Shown here piece by piece: positions 50,970 through 59,103 of a DNA stretch of 64,000 nt (positions are counted from its first letter, which is position 1; the number at the start of each line of letters is the position of its first letter). The position numbers and the translations under genes were made by a program. The notes under the pieces are model-generated. The model saw only the letters and a program-made list of their open reading frames with translations. It did no database searches and was not told the DNA's origin. Location: positions 1 through 64,000 of IMG/VR virus record IMGVR_UViG_3300042914_002629. One strand, given 5' to 3'. The DNA comes from a virus.

Positions 50970-51677
50970 TTACGAAACGACGAGTGACCGTTCCCCGAAC
51001 ACCAGCCGGGCGCCTGGCACCGCGTTCTCGCGGGCGTGGGCGACGGACCTGTTCACCTCATCGGGATCATCGCCCGCCGCCTCGATCGCGGCCTGCGTCA
51101 CTTCCTCGATCTTGGCCGTGATCGCCGCCTCATCGGGCGCCATCATCTCCAGCGGGATCAGGCCCGGATTGGTGATTTCGAGCACCAGCTTGGCGGCCCG
51201 TCGCGTGGCGAGGTGGCCATGCTCATTCCGGAGCTGGTCGATCCCCGCCTTTGTCATGTACTCCAGAAGGGCCTTGTTCGCCGCCGCCTTGGCCGCGGCC
51301 AGATCATCCGCGGTGCGTTTGGCTGTGGCGGCGACCTTCGCGGTCGCGTCCGTGAACACCTTCGTGACCGCCTTGCGCTTGGCGTCGATGTCGTTGGTGA
51401 CCAGCGTGGCCTGTTTCGAGCACGTGATCAAGGCTTGCGCCTGCTCTTCGGTGAGCGGGCCTTCCGGCACCTTCACGGACAGCGGCGTCGCCGAGCGCGC
51501 CAGCACCAGCGCCAGCTCAGTGATGGCCGCGGCCACCATCTCGGCCAAGCCCATCTTGTCGCTGTTATCGCCGATGCCGGCCGGCGGCAGCGATGAAATC
51601 CCATCGGCGACGGCCGCAACAGCGGCCTGGTCGACCGGCACCGCCGGGATGACCGCACTCTTTCGCCTGCCCGCCAT
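50970..51677 (-). CDS. RecT-linked conserved phage protein
   Basis: 235 residues. A coiled coil with many Lys/Ala (residues 90-150, IDAKRKAVTKVFTDATAKVA) is followed by a conserved-looking C-terminal part, HGHLATRRAAKLVLEITNPG, LIPLEMMAPDEAAI and VPGARLVFGERSL. Proteins of this build are common beside phage annealing proteins. Likely an accessory to recombination; activity unknown. Confidence 0.6.
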   Translation of the reverse strand: MAGRRKSAVIPAVPVDQAAVAAVADGISSLPPAGIGDNSDKMGLAEMVAAAITELALVLARSATPLSVKVPEGPLTEEQAQALITCSKQATLVTNDIDAKRKAVTKVFTDATAKVAATAKRTADDLAAAKAAANKALLEYMTKAGIDQLRNEHGHLATRRAAKLVLEITNPGLIPLEMMAPDEAAITAKIEEVTQAAIEAAGDDPDEVNRSVAHARENAVPGARLVFGERSLVVS

Positions 51678-52159
51678 TATCGCGCCTCATGAAGCATCGT
51701 CTTCACCCTTCTAATGTCTATTCGTTTCAACGGATTAGCCGCCGGACTCCACGGCTCATACTTTCGAGCCCAAGCCACGGTGGCCATCATGTGCCGCCAG
51801 CGCCAGAACGGGATGAAACGCCCGTGCATCCATAGCTTGTCGAGCGCGATCGGGATGTCCACAACCGCAGCCATGAGCTGCACCGATGGCCCGCCGCCTG
51901 GCACCTCGCGGCACCATGTCTCGGGGTCGGAAAGCGGCTCACGCCGGCCGTCGACATGCTCATACACCCGCGGCCGATCGAAAGGGCATGGCCGCCAGAT
52001 CACCGCCGGTGCCCATGGCCGGTCTTTGCCGAACCGGTAGGCGAAGAACGCCGGGTGATAGACATCCATGTAACGGGTTTGGTCTTCGCACTGGCCCGGC
52101 GCCTTGGCCGCTCCCGTGCGCCCGGTGGGCCGGATGCCGTTGTGGCTGTGGTGGATCAT
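51677..52159 (-). CDS. hypothetical protein, first gene of recombination operon
   Basis: 160 residues starting MIHHSHNGIRPTGRTGA, eight bases after GAGAGGGCA (52168-52176). Trp/His-rich, with no recognised family. Overlaps the next gene by one base (ATGG/TGA junction). Transcription probably starts in the divergent region with the TTCACAA repeats at 52199-52229. Confidence 0.6.
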   Translation of the reverse strand: MIHHSHNGIRPTGRTGAAKAPGQCEDQTRYMDVYHPAFFAYRFGKDRPWAPAVIWRPCPFDRPRVYEHVDGRREPLSDPETWCREVPGGGPSVQLMAAVVDIPIALDKLWMHGRFIPFWRWRHMMATVAWARKYEPWSPAANPLKRIDIRRVKTMLHEAR

Positions 52160-52196
52160 CTTGCATTTGCCCTCTCGCCGGCAGAACATCACCCCA

Positions 52197-52229
52197 TCTT
52201 CACAACTGGTCAAGGGCATTATTCACAAT
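52197..52229. promoter_or_regulatory. divergent control region with paired TTCACAA sites
   Basis: TCTTCACAA (52197-52205) and TTCACAAT (52222-52229) occur as direct repeats 23 bases apart between the leftward RecT operon and the rightward VRR-NUC gene. The second site overlaps the nuclease start codon. Leftward, TTGACC (52207-52212) is a possible -35 box but no convincing -10 follows, so the promoter call is weak. Confidence 0.45.
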
Positions 52230-52782
52230 GCGACATCCTCGCCGCGTCCCGCGCCAATGCTCGGCCGAAGGGCCGATGCAAGCCGCCATCGCCTCGTACC
52301 TCGACGGCCTGGCCGCGACATTCCCGTGCGACATAGCATGGGCACACCCGCCCAACGAGGGCAGCCGCGATATCGTCTATGCCAAAAAGCTGAAGGGCCA
52401 GGGGGTGAAGGCGGGCGACCTCGACGTGGCCCTCTACATGGCCGGCGGCTGCACGGTCTTTGTCGAGCTGAAGACATTCGACGGCAGCATGAAGCCGGAG
52501 CAGCTATCCCGGATCGCCACCCTCTCGGGCCTCGGCTTCACCACCTACGTGATCGCCGCCATCGCGCCCGCCGCGGCCGTGGACGCCATGTCGGCCGTGG
52601 TGGGGACCGAGGTGCTGTCCGCCTCCATGCGCCGCTCCATCGGCCCCAAGGTGCCGTTCCGGGTGCCGTACATGACCATGACGCCGTTGAGCTGGTATGT
52701 CTGGCCGGGCCGGGATGTCGTGGCCACGGGGCACAAAAGCGTCACATCGATTATTCGGCACTATGAGAAGCAATCCCGGTGA
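52228..52782 (+). CDS. VRR-NUC domain nuclease
   Basis: 184 residues. Core: GPMQAAIASYLDGLAATFPC, AHPPNEGSRD, KAGDLDVALYMAGGCTVFVE then LKTFDG, QLSRIATLSGLGFTTYVI; the GD-x12-ElK pattern is the VRR-NUC/PD-(D/E)XK active site. It likely resolves branched DNA or acts with the RecT-like protein. Start ATG 52228 overlaps a TTCACAAT site and lacks a Shine-Dalgarno; an alternative ATG at 52276 has GAAGGG close by but loses residues before the conserved Glu. Confidence 0.8.
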   Translation: MRHPRRVPRQCSAEGPMQAAIASYLDGLAATFPCDIAWAHPPNEGSRDIVYAKKLKGQGVKAGDLDVALYMAGGCTVFVELKTFDGSMKPEQLSRIATLSGLGFTTYVIAAIAPAAAVDAMSAVVGTEVLSASMRRSIGPKVPFRVPYMTMTPLSWYVWPGRDVVATGHKSVTSIIRHYEKQSR

Positions 52783-53027
52783 TCAGTTCCGATGACCGCG
52801 ACCGGGTGATCAAGCTGCTCACGCTGGCCGTCGACCAGTCCGAGGCGGTGGATGGCAGCGAGGCGCAGGCGGCCCTGGCGGCGGTGCGTCGCATCCTCTC
52901 CAGCCGCGGCGCCTCGCTGGCCGATGCTCTGATGGATCAGGAGGCGCTTGCGCTGCTTCGCGAAGCCCAGGCGCGGCCCGGCGCGGGATCGGCCGTGTTC
53001 GACCCGCTGCGCGATTTCGAGGGGTAG
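52779..53027 (+). CDS. small helical protein
   Basis: 82 residues from a GTG overlapping the nuclease stop (GTGA). Charged, alpha-helical (DDRDRVIKLLTLAVDQSEAV). No family recognised. Confidence 0.55.
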   Translation: MISSDDRDRVIKLLTLAVDQSEAVDGSEAQAALAAVRRILSSRGASLADALMDQEALALLREAQARPGAGSAVFDPLRDFEG

Positions 53028-53361
53028 GAGCGCGGCCGGCGGGGAGGACTCCAACGCGCTCCCATTGCGCTCACGCCAGAGGCGAGGCTACGGCATGGAG
53101 GTTCACCGTGTCGCGCCGGCCACAGCAGGACTATAGGCCGCACCGTCCCCTTGCGAAAGGGGGTGGGGTGGTCCAAGAATGGAGAAGCCCCGCCGGGCTG
53201 CGAACCCAGGCGGGGCTATGGAGGGCGAGGCGCCGTTGCAAGCGGCCCGCGCCGCGACAGGCGGAGAAAGGACAGGTACGCCCGTGAGGGATAGTCTAGC
53301 GAAACGCCACGGCAATGCAAGGGGCGCCCGGCCATCGGGCGCGGACGGGGGTTCATGACCA
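53028..53361 (+). other. 334-base gene-free structured region
   Basis: No plausible gene. Holds several strong inverted repeats: GAGCGCG/CGCGCTC at its left edge, AGCCCCGCC/GGCGGGGCT near 53190-53215, GCCG-TTGCAAG-CGGC at 53232-53246 and GCGCCCG/CGGGCGC just before the replication gene. Could be a leader RNA, a small ncRNA or an origin region; no T-runs mark ends. Confidence 0.4.
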
Positions 53362-54387
53362 ATGCGTGAATATGGGAAGGTCGCGCCATCCTTCTGGACT
53401 GGCCGCACCGGTAAAAGCCTACGCCAAGACAGGGACGCGCAAGTCATTGCGCTCTACCTGATGACATCTCCACATGCGACGATGTACGGGGTCTATCACT
53501 GCCCGATCCTCTACATCGCCCACCACACCGGATGCTCCATAGAAGGGGCTTCCAAGGGGCTTCAAAGGCTCATTGATGGGGGGTATTGCACATACGATCA
53601 CGACACCGAGACCGTTTTTGTGCATGAGATGGCCCGTTTCCAGATCGGTGAGTCTCTGAAGCGCGGCGACAAGCGCGTTTACGGCACCATCGCCGAGCTA
53701 GACCGGATGCCAAAAGGCGTTATCCGTGAAGGGTTTAGGCGCAGATACGGCGCCGCCTACCATCTCCCGCCGCCTTCACAATCCGATGAGTTTCAAGCAA
53801 GCCCCTTGGAAGCCCCTTCCCAGCCCCTCCGAAGCCAGGAGCAGGAGAAGGAGAAGGAGAGAGAGAAGGAACAGGAAAAGAAAAGCACTGCTATCGCAGT
53901 GCCAAAAGAAAGCGCGGCGCCGCCTCAAGCCGACCCGATGCCATCGGCTCAACCGACACCATCAGCACCCCTCCCGGCCATCGCCACGCCGAAGGCTCGG
54001 GCCAGGCAACCCACCCGCATCCCGTCCGATTGGTCACCCACAGAAAAGGATCTGGCCTTTGCCGAGAGCCGCGGCTTCGACGTGGTGAGGGCCATGGAGA
54101 TCAGCGACCAGTTCCGGGACCACTACCTCGCCTCCAGCGGCAAGGGCTCGACCAGCCCCGATTGGGAAGCGAAGTGGCGGACGTGGATCGGCAACGAGGT
54201 GAAATACGCCGCCGAGCGCGCAGAGCGCGGCCCCAGGAGCAACGGCGGTGCCAGGCGCAACGGCGTGGCTGGCGACTACGAAGCCCACCAGCGGCTCTAC
54301 CGGCAGCGCGGTGGCGACCAGCAGCCAGCACCGCACCATGAGCCCGACGAAATCGACCGCATTCTAGGAATTGGAGAACCCCGTTGA
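53362..54387 (+). CDS. replication initiator-like protein
   Basis: 341 residues. N-terminal 150 residues resemble a winged-helix replisome organiser (FWTGRTGKSLRQDRDAQVIA, YIAHHTGCSIEGASKGLQRL). A highly charged linker of Glu/Lys repeats (about residues 160-175) and a Pro-rich stretch lead to a C-terminal helical domain (DWSPTEKDLAFAESRGFDVV ... WEAKWRTWIGNEV) typical of phage initiators that recruit helicase. Likely recognises the phage origin. Confidence 0.65.
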   Translation: MREYGKVAPSFWTGRTGKSLRQDRDAQVIALYLMTSPHATMYGVYHCPILYIAHHTGCSIEGASKGLQRLIDGGYCTYDHDTETVFVHEMARFQIGESLKRGDKRVYGTIAELDRMPKGVIREGFRRRYGAAYHLPPPSQSDEFQASPLEAPSQPLRSQEQEKEKEREKEQEKKSTAIAVPKESAAPPQADPMPSAQPTPSAPLPAIATPKARARQPTRIPSDWSPTEKDLAFAESRGFDVVRAMEISDQFRDHYLASSGKGSTSPDWEAKWRTWIGNEVKYAAERAERGPRSNGGARRNGVAGDYEAHQRLYRQRGGDQQPAPHHEPDEIDRILGIGEPR

Positions 54388-54971
54388 GCGACCACAACGA
54401 CGGCCCGAAGCGGCTGGGCGGCCTGCCCGAGATCATCCCCACCGATGCCCAGGCGATCGGCGCACCACGCCAGGACGCCAGCGAGAACTTCGCCAACTCC
54501 GACCCTCGGGACATCAACCGCCGGCTGGAGAGCCGCGTCCGCGCCCTGTGCGGCGGCCAGTTCCGGACCAACGTCTCATCCAGGTTCAACGGCGAGATGT
54601 TCTCGCATTCCGTGGTCGAGGGGCTGGACTGGGATCTGCCCGTGGAGAGCCGCGGCAAGGTCCGTGAGCTGCTGGCCCGCGTCACGAAGCCGGCGCCCGA
54701 TCGCATGATCATCGCCGCGCTCTACGACCTGCGCAAGATCACCATCAGCCGCGAGCGGGAGTCGACGGAAGAGGGCAAGGCGGCCGAGAGCGAAGTGTGG
54801 TTGCGCCTGCTGGCGAAATACCCGGCCGACGTGGCGGTCCACACGCTCCGGGAATGGACCCAGCGGGTCAACGGGCGCTTCTGGCCGACCTGGCATGAGC
54901 TGGAGCAGATCCTTCGGTCCAAATCCTCGATCCGCACCGTGATTGCCGCCAAGCTGGACCGCGAGCCGTGA
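54384..54971 (+). CDS. hypothetical replication-linked protein
   Basis: 195 residues from a TTG overlapping the upstream stop. Helical with REWTQRVNGRFWPTWHELEQ near the C-terminus, as in proteins found after phage replication initiators. Possibly a helicase loader or cofactor; no Walker motif seen. Confidence 0.55.
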   Translation: MSDHNDGPKRLGGLPEIIPTDAQAIGAPRQDASENFANSDPRDINRRLESRVRALCGGQFRTNVSSRFNGEMFSHSVVEGLDWDLPVESRGKVRELLARVTKPAPDRMIIAALYDLRKITISRERESTEEGKAAESEVWLRLLAKYPADVAVHTLREWTQRVNGRFWPTWHELEQILRSKSSIRTVIAAKLDREP

Positions 54972-55465
54972 GCGCCACCGATGGCGCTGTGCGCGCCCTG
55001 CTGATCGAGAAGCTGAAAGCCGGCTACCGGGCGCCGGATCACGTCGCCACCACCGTGGCGGGGATGGCCTACCTCGGCGAGCTGGCCGATACGCTGATCC
55101 GGATGCACCCCGAGCCCGACGAATTCGACCATGTTTGGAACGAATTCAAGCGGGAGTGGACGCGCCGCTATTGGCCACCCTTCGGCGAGCTGCCCAGCCG
55201 GCTCACGAAGCTACGGGCCAAGGCTGCGGAGAACGCCAGGGCCGCGGACACCGCGCACCGGCAGACCTACGACCAGCGCCGGGCCAAGCCCGAGAAGCCG
55301 TACCATGATGGGGAATTTGTCGCTACCTATGGGACGCTGCTGGAGCAGGCCGATAGCAACGACCCCGAGGAAGCCGCATGGGCCAAGCGGTGGCTCGCCA
55401 TGGGCGATGCATTGATCAAGCGATACGACGACAACGATCAGCCGCGAAATATCCAGCAGAAGTGA
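54968..55465 (+). CDS. hypothetical replication-linked protein
   Basis: 165 residues from a GTG in GTGA overlap. Central FDHVWNEFKREWTRRYWPPF echoes the WPTW segment of its upstream neighbour, so the two may be related. C-terminal half charged and helical. Function unknown. Confidence 0.55.
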   Translation: MSATDGAVRALLIEKLKAGYRAPDHVATTVAGMAYLGELADTLIRMHPEPDEFDHVWNEFKREWTRRYWPPFGELPSRLTKLRAKAAENARAADTAHRQTYDQRRAKPEKPYHDGEFVATYGTLLEQADSNDPEEAAWAKRWLAMGDALIKRYDDNDQPRNIQQK

Positions 55466-55535
55466 CGCCAAGGCCAGATGCCAAACCGGAGGGAATGACT
55501 TCGGGGTGAGAATTTCGAGACGATCGAAAGACCCC

Positions 55536-55577
55536 TTGACAGGAGTCCTTGCCATCTTCACGATACGGCAAGATTTA
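55536..55577 (+). promoter_or_regulatory. rightward promoter region with CTTCAC...CAAG site
   Basis: In the 159-base gap between operons. TTGACA (55536-55541) or TTGCCA (55549-55554) can serve as -35 box, the latter 17 bases before GATTTA (55572-55577). The dyad CTTCACGATACGGCAAG (55556-55572) lies across the spacer, a degenerate copy of the shared operator. Confidence 0.5.
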
Positions 55578-55624
55578 GGGCGGGTCGCAAGCATCCTGGC
55601 GATCCGCATTATCGGGGGCAACCG

Positions 55625-56731
55625 ATGGGCGGCAAAAACACCAAACGAGATGATGAAATAGCCCGGATGGGGTTTGAAAACCGGGCTGTGAAGACAGATG
55701 ATGGCAAGCTGGTGCCACATCAGATATTGACCTGCTGCATCTGCGGCACGACCAAACACTATCGGTCGGATAAGATGTACGCGGCGGATTACTTGAGGCG
55801 GGCGGCGACAAAGGCCGGTTGGTCTTGGCACAAGGGCAAGCCTGTGTGTGGTGATGTCGCGAAGCACAAGGTTGCCAGCCCGCGCTGGACCGCATCGCTG
55901 GACCCGGCCACACGCCATGGCGGCCATGTGACCCTTGCCCAGACCCCAGAGCCATGGGGCGTGCCGCCGCTGGCCGACCAGTTCATGCCGGTAGGCTCAA
56001 CCCCGGCCATGCTGCCTAGCACCCCCACCGAAGCGCAGATCGAGGCGTTCGTGCGCGCCGACCATCCGCACCCCATCGGCTTCTACCCGAAGCCCGAAGC
56101 CGTGCAGGTCGACGTGGCCGGCTCCTGGAAGCCGATCCCCGGCGGCGGAAAGCGTCCCATCTCCATCGCTGGCCATGGTGGCGCGTGGCGCGGTCACCCG
56201 CACAGCCGGCACAATCCCGAATTCCGAGCCAAGGCCATCGCCGCGATCGAGCGTGGCCTATCCAACGTCGACGCGGCTATCGAGATCGGCTGTTCCGACA
56301 ATGTCATCCGAGCGGTCAGGCTCGCCGAGGGATACCCCCAGGCCGACGTGATCCGAGCAAACAAATCGAAAGGGCAAACCGTGACCACCACACCGACGAC
56401 ATCGCCTACACCCACCTTGCCGCAGTCACCGACTCCCGTTTCGGTTTCGCCGCGCGAGATGGTTTCGATCATCGAGAAGATCGACGCGTTCTACGACATC
56501 GGCGGCAAGCGGTGGCGGGCTCCCTGGAATGACCAGAAGATCGGCGAGGCGCTGTCCCTGCCCGCGGCGAAGGTGGCCTACGTCCGTAAGGATCTTCATG
56601 GCGACCTGGCAGCAGATCCCGAGCTGGTCGCTATCCGCGCCGAGGTGGACAGCCTGCGCGAGATGCTGGGCACGCTGGAGCTGCGCCTACGCGCCGCCGA
56701 GAAGGCCAGCAGCGGAGGGAACATCCGATGA
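55625..56731 (+). CDS. zinc-finger/HTH protein with internal start
   Basis: 368 residues. N-terminal Cys cluster (TCCICGTTKHYRSDKMYAAD) with a later KPVCGD suggests a zinc finger. Residues 198-230 look like a helix-turn-helix (AIAAIERGLSNVDAAIEIGC). A Thr/Pro-rich linker (about residues 252-275) joins a C-terminal helical domain. An in-frame GTG at 56381 has a CGAAAGGGCA ribosome motif, so a second, shorter protein is probably made. Possibly a DNA-binding regulator. Confidence 0.65.
   Translation: MGGKNTKRDDEIARMGFENRAVKTDDGKLVPHQILTCCICGTTKHYRSDKMYAADYLRRAATKAGWSWHKGKPVCGDVAKHKVASPRWTASLDPATRHGGHVTLAQTPEPWGVPPLADQFMPVGSTPAMLPSTPTEAQIEAFVRADHPHPIGFYPKPEAVQVDVAGSWKPIPGGGKRPISIAGHGGAWRGHPHSRHNPEFRAKAIAAIERGLSNVDAAIEIGCSDNVIRAVRLAEGYPQADVIRANKSKGQTVTTTPTTSPTPTLPQSPTPVSVSPREMVSIIEKIDAFYDIGGKRWRAPWNDQKIGEALSLPAAKVAYVRKDLHGDLAADPELVAIRAEVDSLREMLGTLELRLRAAEKASSGGNIR
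56381..56731 (+). CDS. nested 116-residue product of the preceding gene
   Basis: The GTG at 56381 is in frame with the longer gene and is preceded, four bases away, by CGAAAGGGCA (56368-56377), the motif used by independent genes elsewhere here. The product would contain the Thr/Pro linker and the C-terminal coiled domain (VSIIEKIDAFYDIGGKRWRA ... LRLRAAEKAS) without the zinc finger and HTH. Confidence 0.5.
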   Translation: MTTTPTTSPTPTLPQSPTPVSVSPREMVSIIEKIDAFYDIGGKRWRAPWNDQKIGEALSLPAAKVAYVRKDLHGDLAADPELVAIRAEVDSLREMLGTLELRLRAAEKASSGGNIR

Positions 56732-57099
56732 AGCCGCTCTGGCAGCGGTTCGGCAGCACGCCCGGCGCGGTGGCCGGGTTCTTCACCATGCTGTCGTGGA
56801 TCGCCGCAGCGTCCGTGGTCTGCTGCCTGATCATGCTGGTCGCCGAGCCGAGCTGGCATTGGGCCAAGTTGGCGTTCGGCGACGCGATCGACTTCCTCGC
56901 GTTCCGGCTGGCCCGCACCGGATGGCTCATGGCGCAGGGCTACATGACGCGCTATGTCAACGCCGAGGCCGACGCCGAGAAGGCCAGGCGGGACTGGCGG
57001 ATTTTCAGCGGGCGCCTCGCCGATGCAGAGCGGAAGCTGGAAGACTGGCGCCGCTGGGCGATGGCCAACGGGGCTGAATTTGCGAAGAGGGGGAAGTGA
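56728..57099 (+). CDS. membrane protein with helical tail
   Basis: 123 residues, ATGA overlap upstream. One TM region (residues 13-42, AVAGFFTMLSWIAAASVVCC) and a second weak one, then a charged helix (EADAEKARRDWRIFSGRLAD). Paired with the next gene, also a membrane protein. Function unknown. Confidence 0.6.
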   Translation: MKPLWQRFGSTPGAVAGFFTMLSWIAAASVVCCLIMLVAEPSWHWAKLAFGDAIDFLAFRLARTGWLMAQGYMTRYVNAEADAEKARRDWRIFSGRLADAERKLEDWRRWAMANGAEFAKRGK

Positions 57100-57482
57100 C
57101 GATGGGATTGTGGGAACAGCTACCGGGGCCGCCAGACCCGCCGAAGCCGCGGTGGAGCGGTCTGGCGTGGGCTGGCGTGATGCTGGCGACAAGCACCGGC
57201 GCCGCCTATTTCGGCCACTGGTGGGAGGCGGCAGCGTGGTTTGTCGCCGCGTCCAACAGCGTGGACACCTGGCGCGCCATCGGCAAGGGGCGGAAATTCG
57301 AGTGGGCCTACCGCCGGATGGAAGCTATCTCCACCGGCCAGGGCATCGGCTGGAAGGAAGCCATTGAGGCGCGCACCGCCGCCGAACTGGACCTAGCCAC
57401 AGCCCGAGCCCGCGTCGCCGAGCTGGAAACCCTGTGCTCCATGTCGGGCATCCTGGGGAGAGTCGCCAATGACCCGCGCTGA
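57096..57482 (+). CDS. membrane protein with coiled-coil tail
   Basis: 128 residues from GTG 57096 (GTGA overlap), or ATG 57102. Two closely spaced hydrophobic helices (residues 22-52, GLAWAGVMLATSTGAAYFGH) followed by a coiled coil (TAAELDLATARARVAELETL). Pairs with the preceding membrane gene. Confidence 0.55.
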   Translation: MTMGLWEQLPGPPDPPKPRWSGLAWAGVMLATSTGAAYFGHWWEAAAWFVAASNSVDTWRAIGKGRKFEWAYRRMEAISTGQGIGWKEAIEARTAAELDLATARARVAELETLCSMSGILGRVANDPR

Positions 57483-58002
57483 ACAGGCCGAACGCGACGC
57501 CAAGATCACCGAGCTGAACAACCTCGGGTGGGATGACAGCCGGATAGCCAAGTTCCTGAACCTCGGGCACAGCCCGATCAGCGAACGCCGCAGGGGCCTC
57601 GGACTGCCCCGCCGGGACAACCAGTCGCAGAAGGGCAAGCAAGGCGCCCGCGTCGCCAGGATGCGAGAGAAGGCCAGGGAGAAGCGCCGGCTGGTCAAGA
57701 ATGCCCGCGCCCTGATGGCGCAGATGGCCATGCTCGACCCCGAGGCGCTGGCCACCGAAGACCGCGACGCCATGGTCGCCCAGTTCCTCGCCTCGGGCCG
57801 CACGATCACCAAGCTGCCGCCCGCCGCCTGCGCCGAGACACAGGCCGACATTCCGCGGTCCCGCGAGCTGACCGAACACGTCAATCGCATGGCCTCGGAA
57901 CCCGAGGTAAATTTCCAGACCAAACACGCCTTGGATGCGATCGAAGCCGAGCGCGCCAAGATCGCTCGCAACTCAGGACAGGGCGCCAGCCGCGCCCGGT
58001 GA
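57469..58002 (+). CDS. HTH-containing hypothetical protein
   Basis: 177 residues. N-terminal segment (LNNLGWDDSRIAKFLNLGHS) resembles a helix-turn-helix recognising repeated sequence, followed by a basic helical stretch (RVARMREKAREKRRLVKNAR). A DNA-binding or packaging-related role is possible but not shown. Confidence 0.55.
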   Translation: MTRAEQAERDAKITELNNLGWDDSRIAKFLNLGHSPISERRRGLGLPRRDNQSQKGKQGARVARMREKAREKRRLVKNARALMAQMAMLDPEALATEDRDAMVAQFLASGRTITKLPPAACAETQADIPRSRELTEHVNRMASEPEVNFQTKHALDAIEAERAKIARNSGQGASRAR

Positions 58003-58101
58003 GGCGCCAGGGGCCTCGCGGCCTCTTCCGGCTACCCGCGTACCAAAAACCACGGAAGGGCACTCCTGCGCCTTCCTACGAAGATTGAGGGGCTATCCAA
58101 A

Positions 58102-58377
58102 ATGTCGCCGATCCCGCATTTCATCCTGGTGCAGACCAAGGTCCGCACCGCTACCGCCGCCGTGAAGGTGATCACATTCCCCGTGAACACGGCCTGCATC
58201 GTGTCGGTGCTGCCGCACCGGGACGACACGCCCGGCTGTATGCTGGTGGTCACCACCTCGCCATCCACCATCCCGATCGAGAACAGCGTGCATGACGTGA
58301 TGGGTGCGCTGAACCGGCTGGGGTGCAGCATGACCCCGGTCACCACGCGGCCCGGCGGCGAGCGCGTCGATGCCTAA
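58102..58377 (+). CDS. small beta-rich hypothetical protein
   Basis: 91 residues. Alternating hydrophobic strands (PHFILVQTKVRTATAAVKVI, CMLVVTTSPS). Follows a 99-base gap with a small GGAAGG/CCTTCC hairpin. No family recognised. Confidence 0.55.
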   Translation: MSPIPHFILVQTKVRTATAAVKVITFPVNTACIVSVLPHRDDTPGCMLVVTTSPSTIPIENSVHDVMGALNRLGCSMTPVTTRPGGERVDA

Positions 58378-58609
58378 CCGCCTGGTGAGGCTGCGGGCCA
58401 CCGAAAACCGCGGCGGCGAAGAGTGCATGATCACCATCAACGTCGATGCCGTGGGTGGCGTGATGGACCGCCGCGGCTTCGGCTGTCTGGTGTTGGTGCA
58501 GGGCGAGCCGTTCTACTGCGACGAGAAGGCCGACAACGTCGTGTCGGTGCTGCACGCCGCGGGCTGGGGCGGCCGCGTGAGGCAAGAGAACAAGGGGGTG
58601 CCGAAGTGA
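58370..58609 (+). CDS. small hypothetical protein
   Basis: 79 residues overlapping the previous gene by 8 bases. Beta-type sequence with Cys residues (EECMITINVDAV, FGCLVLVQGEPFYCDE). Similar in build to its upstream neighbour, perhaps a related pair. Confidence 0.5.
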   Translation: MPNRLVRLRATENRGGEECMITINVDAVGGVMDRRGFGCLVLVQGEPFYCDEKADNVVSVLHAAGWGGRVRQENKGVPK

Positions 58610-59103
58610 GGGAAGAGCAGCGTTTCGTGGCCATCTTCATCACCGACGATGGCAAGGAATTCGCCGACCAGGGCGCGGCCGAGGCACATGAGGCCAGGGT
58701 GAAGCGCGACCGGGAGCGTCTGGACAACATCATGTGCTGGTCGGTCTCATGGCAGCCTGACCTGACCGAGGGACGCGGCAATCAATCCGTGTCGTGGCTG
58801 GCGATCGAGCGGCCACATGGTGGCGCCGACTTTGCCACGCTGGGGCACTGGGCGGCGTTCATCCTGTTCGGCGCGCCGCTGGCCTACGTGCAGGGCTCGG
58901 CGCCCGTGACCGCAACCCGCCTTACCACGGTCACGCGGGAAAGCTACGTCGCCGCCGTGGCCAAGGGCTACCATGCCATCTTCGTGTCTGACAGCGCAGA
59001 GGCGCCGATCGGTTTCCCCGACGATGCCTCGGGGCCTAGGGCCAGCGGCCTTCCCATCGCCCGCCTGATGGATTGGCGCTACCTCATGGCGCAGCGCCGC
59101 TGA
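58606..59103 (+). CDS. hypothetical protein
   Basis: 165 residues from GTG in a GTGA overlap. N-terminal RFVAIFITDDGKEFADQGAA, middle with conserved-looking Trp (WSVSWQPDLTEG), C-terminal RLMDWRYLMAQRR. No family recognised. Stop overlaps the methyltransferase start in TGATG. Confidence 0.55.
   Translation: MREEQRFVAIFITDDGKEFADQGAAEAHEARVKRDRERLDNIMCWSVSWQPDLTEGRGNQSVSWLAIERPHGGADFATLGHWAAFILFGAPLAYVQGSAPVTATRLTTVTRESYVAAVAKGYHAIFVSDSAEAPIGFPDDASGPRASGLPIARLMDWRYLMAQRR

Noticed and set aside
51974-51985. CGAAAGGGCATGG on the plus strand, looking like a start
   Set aside because: It lies inside a leftward gene and the rightward frame has no protein-like character.
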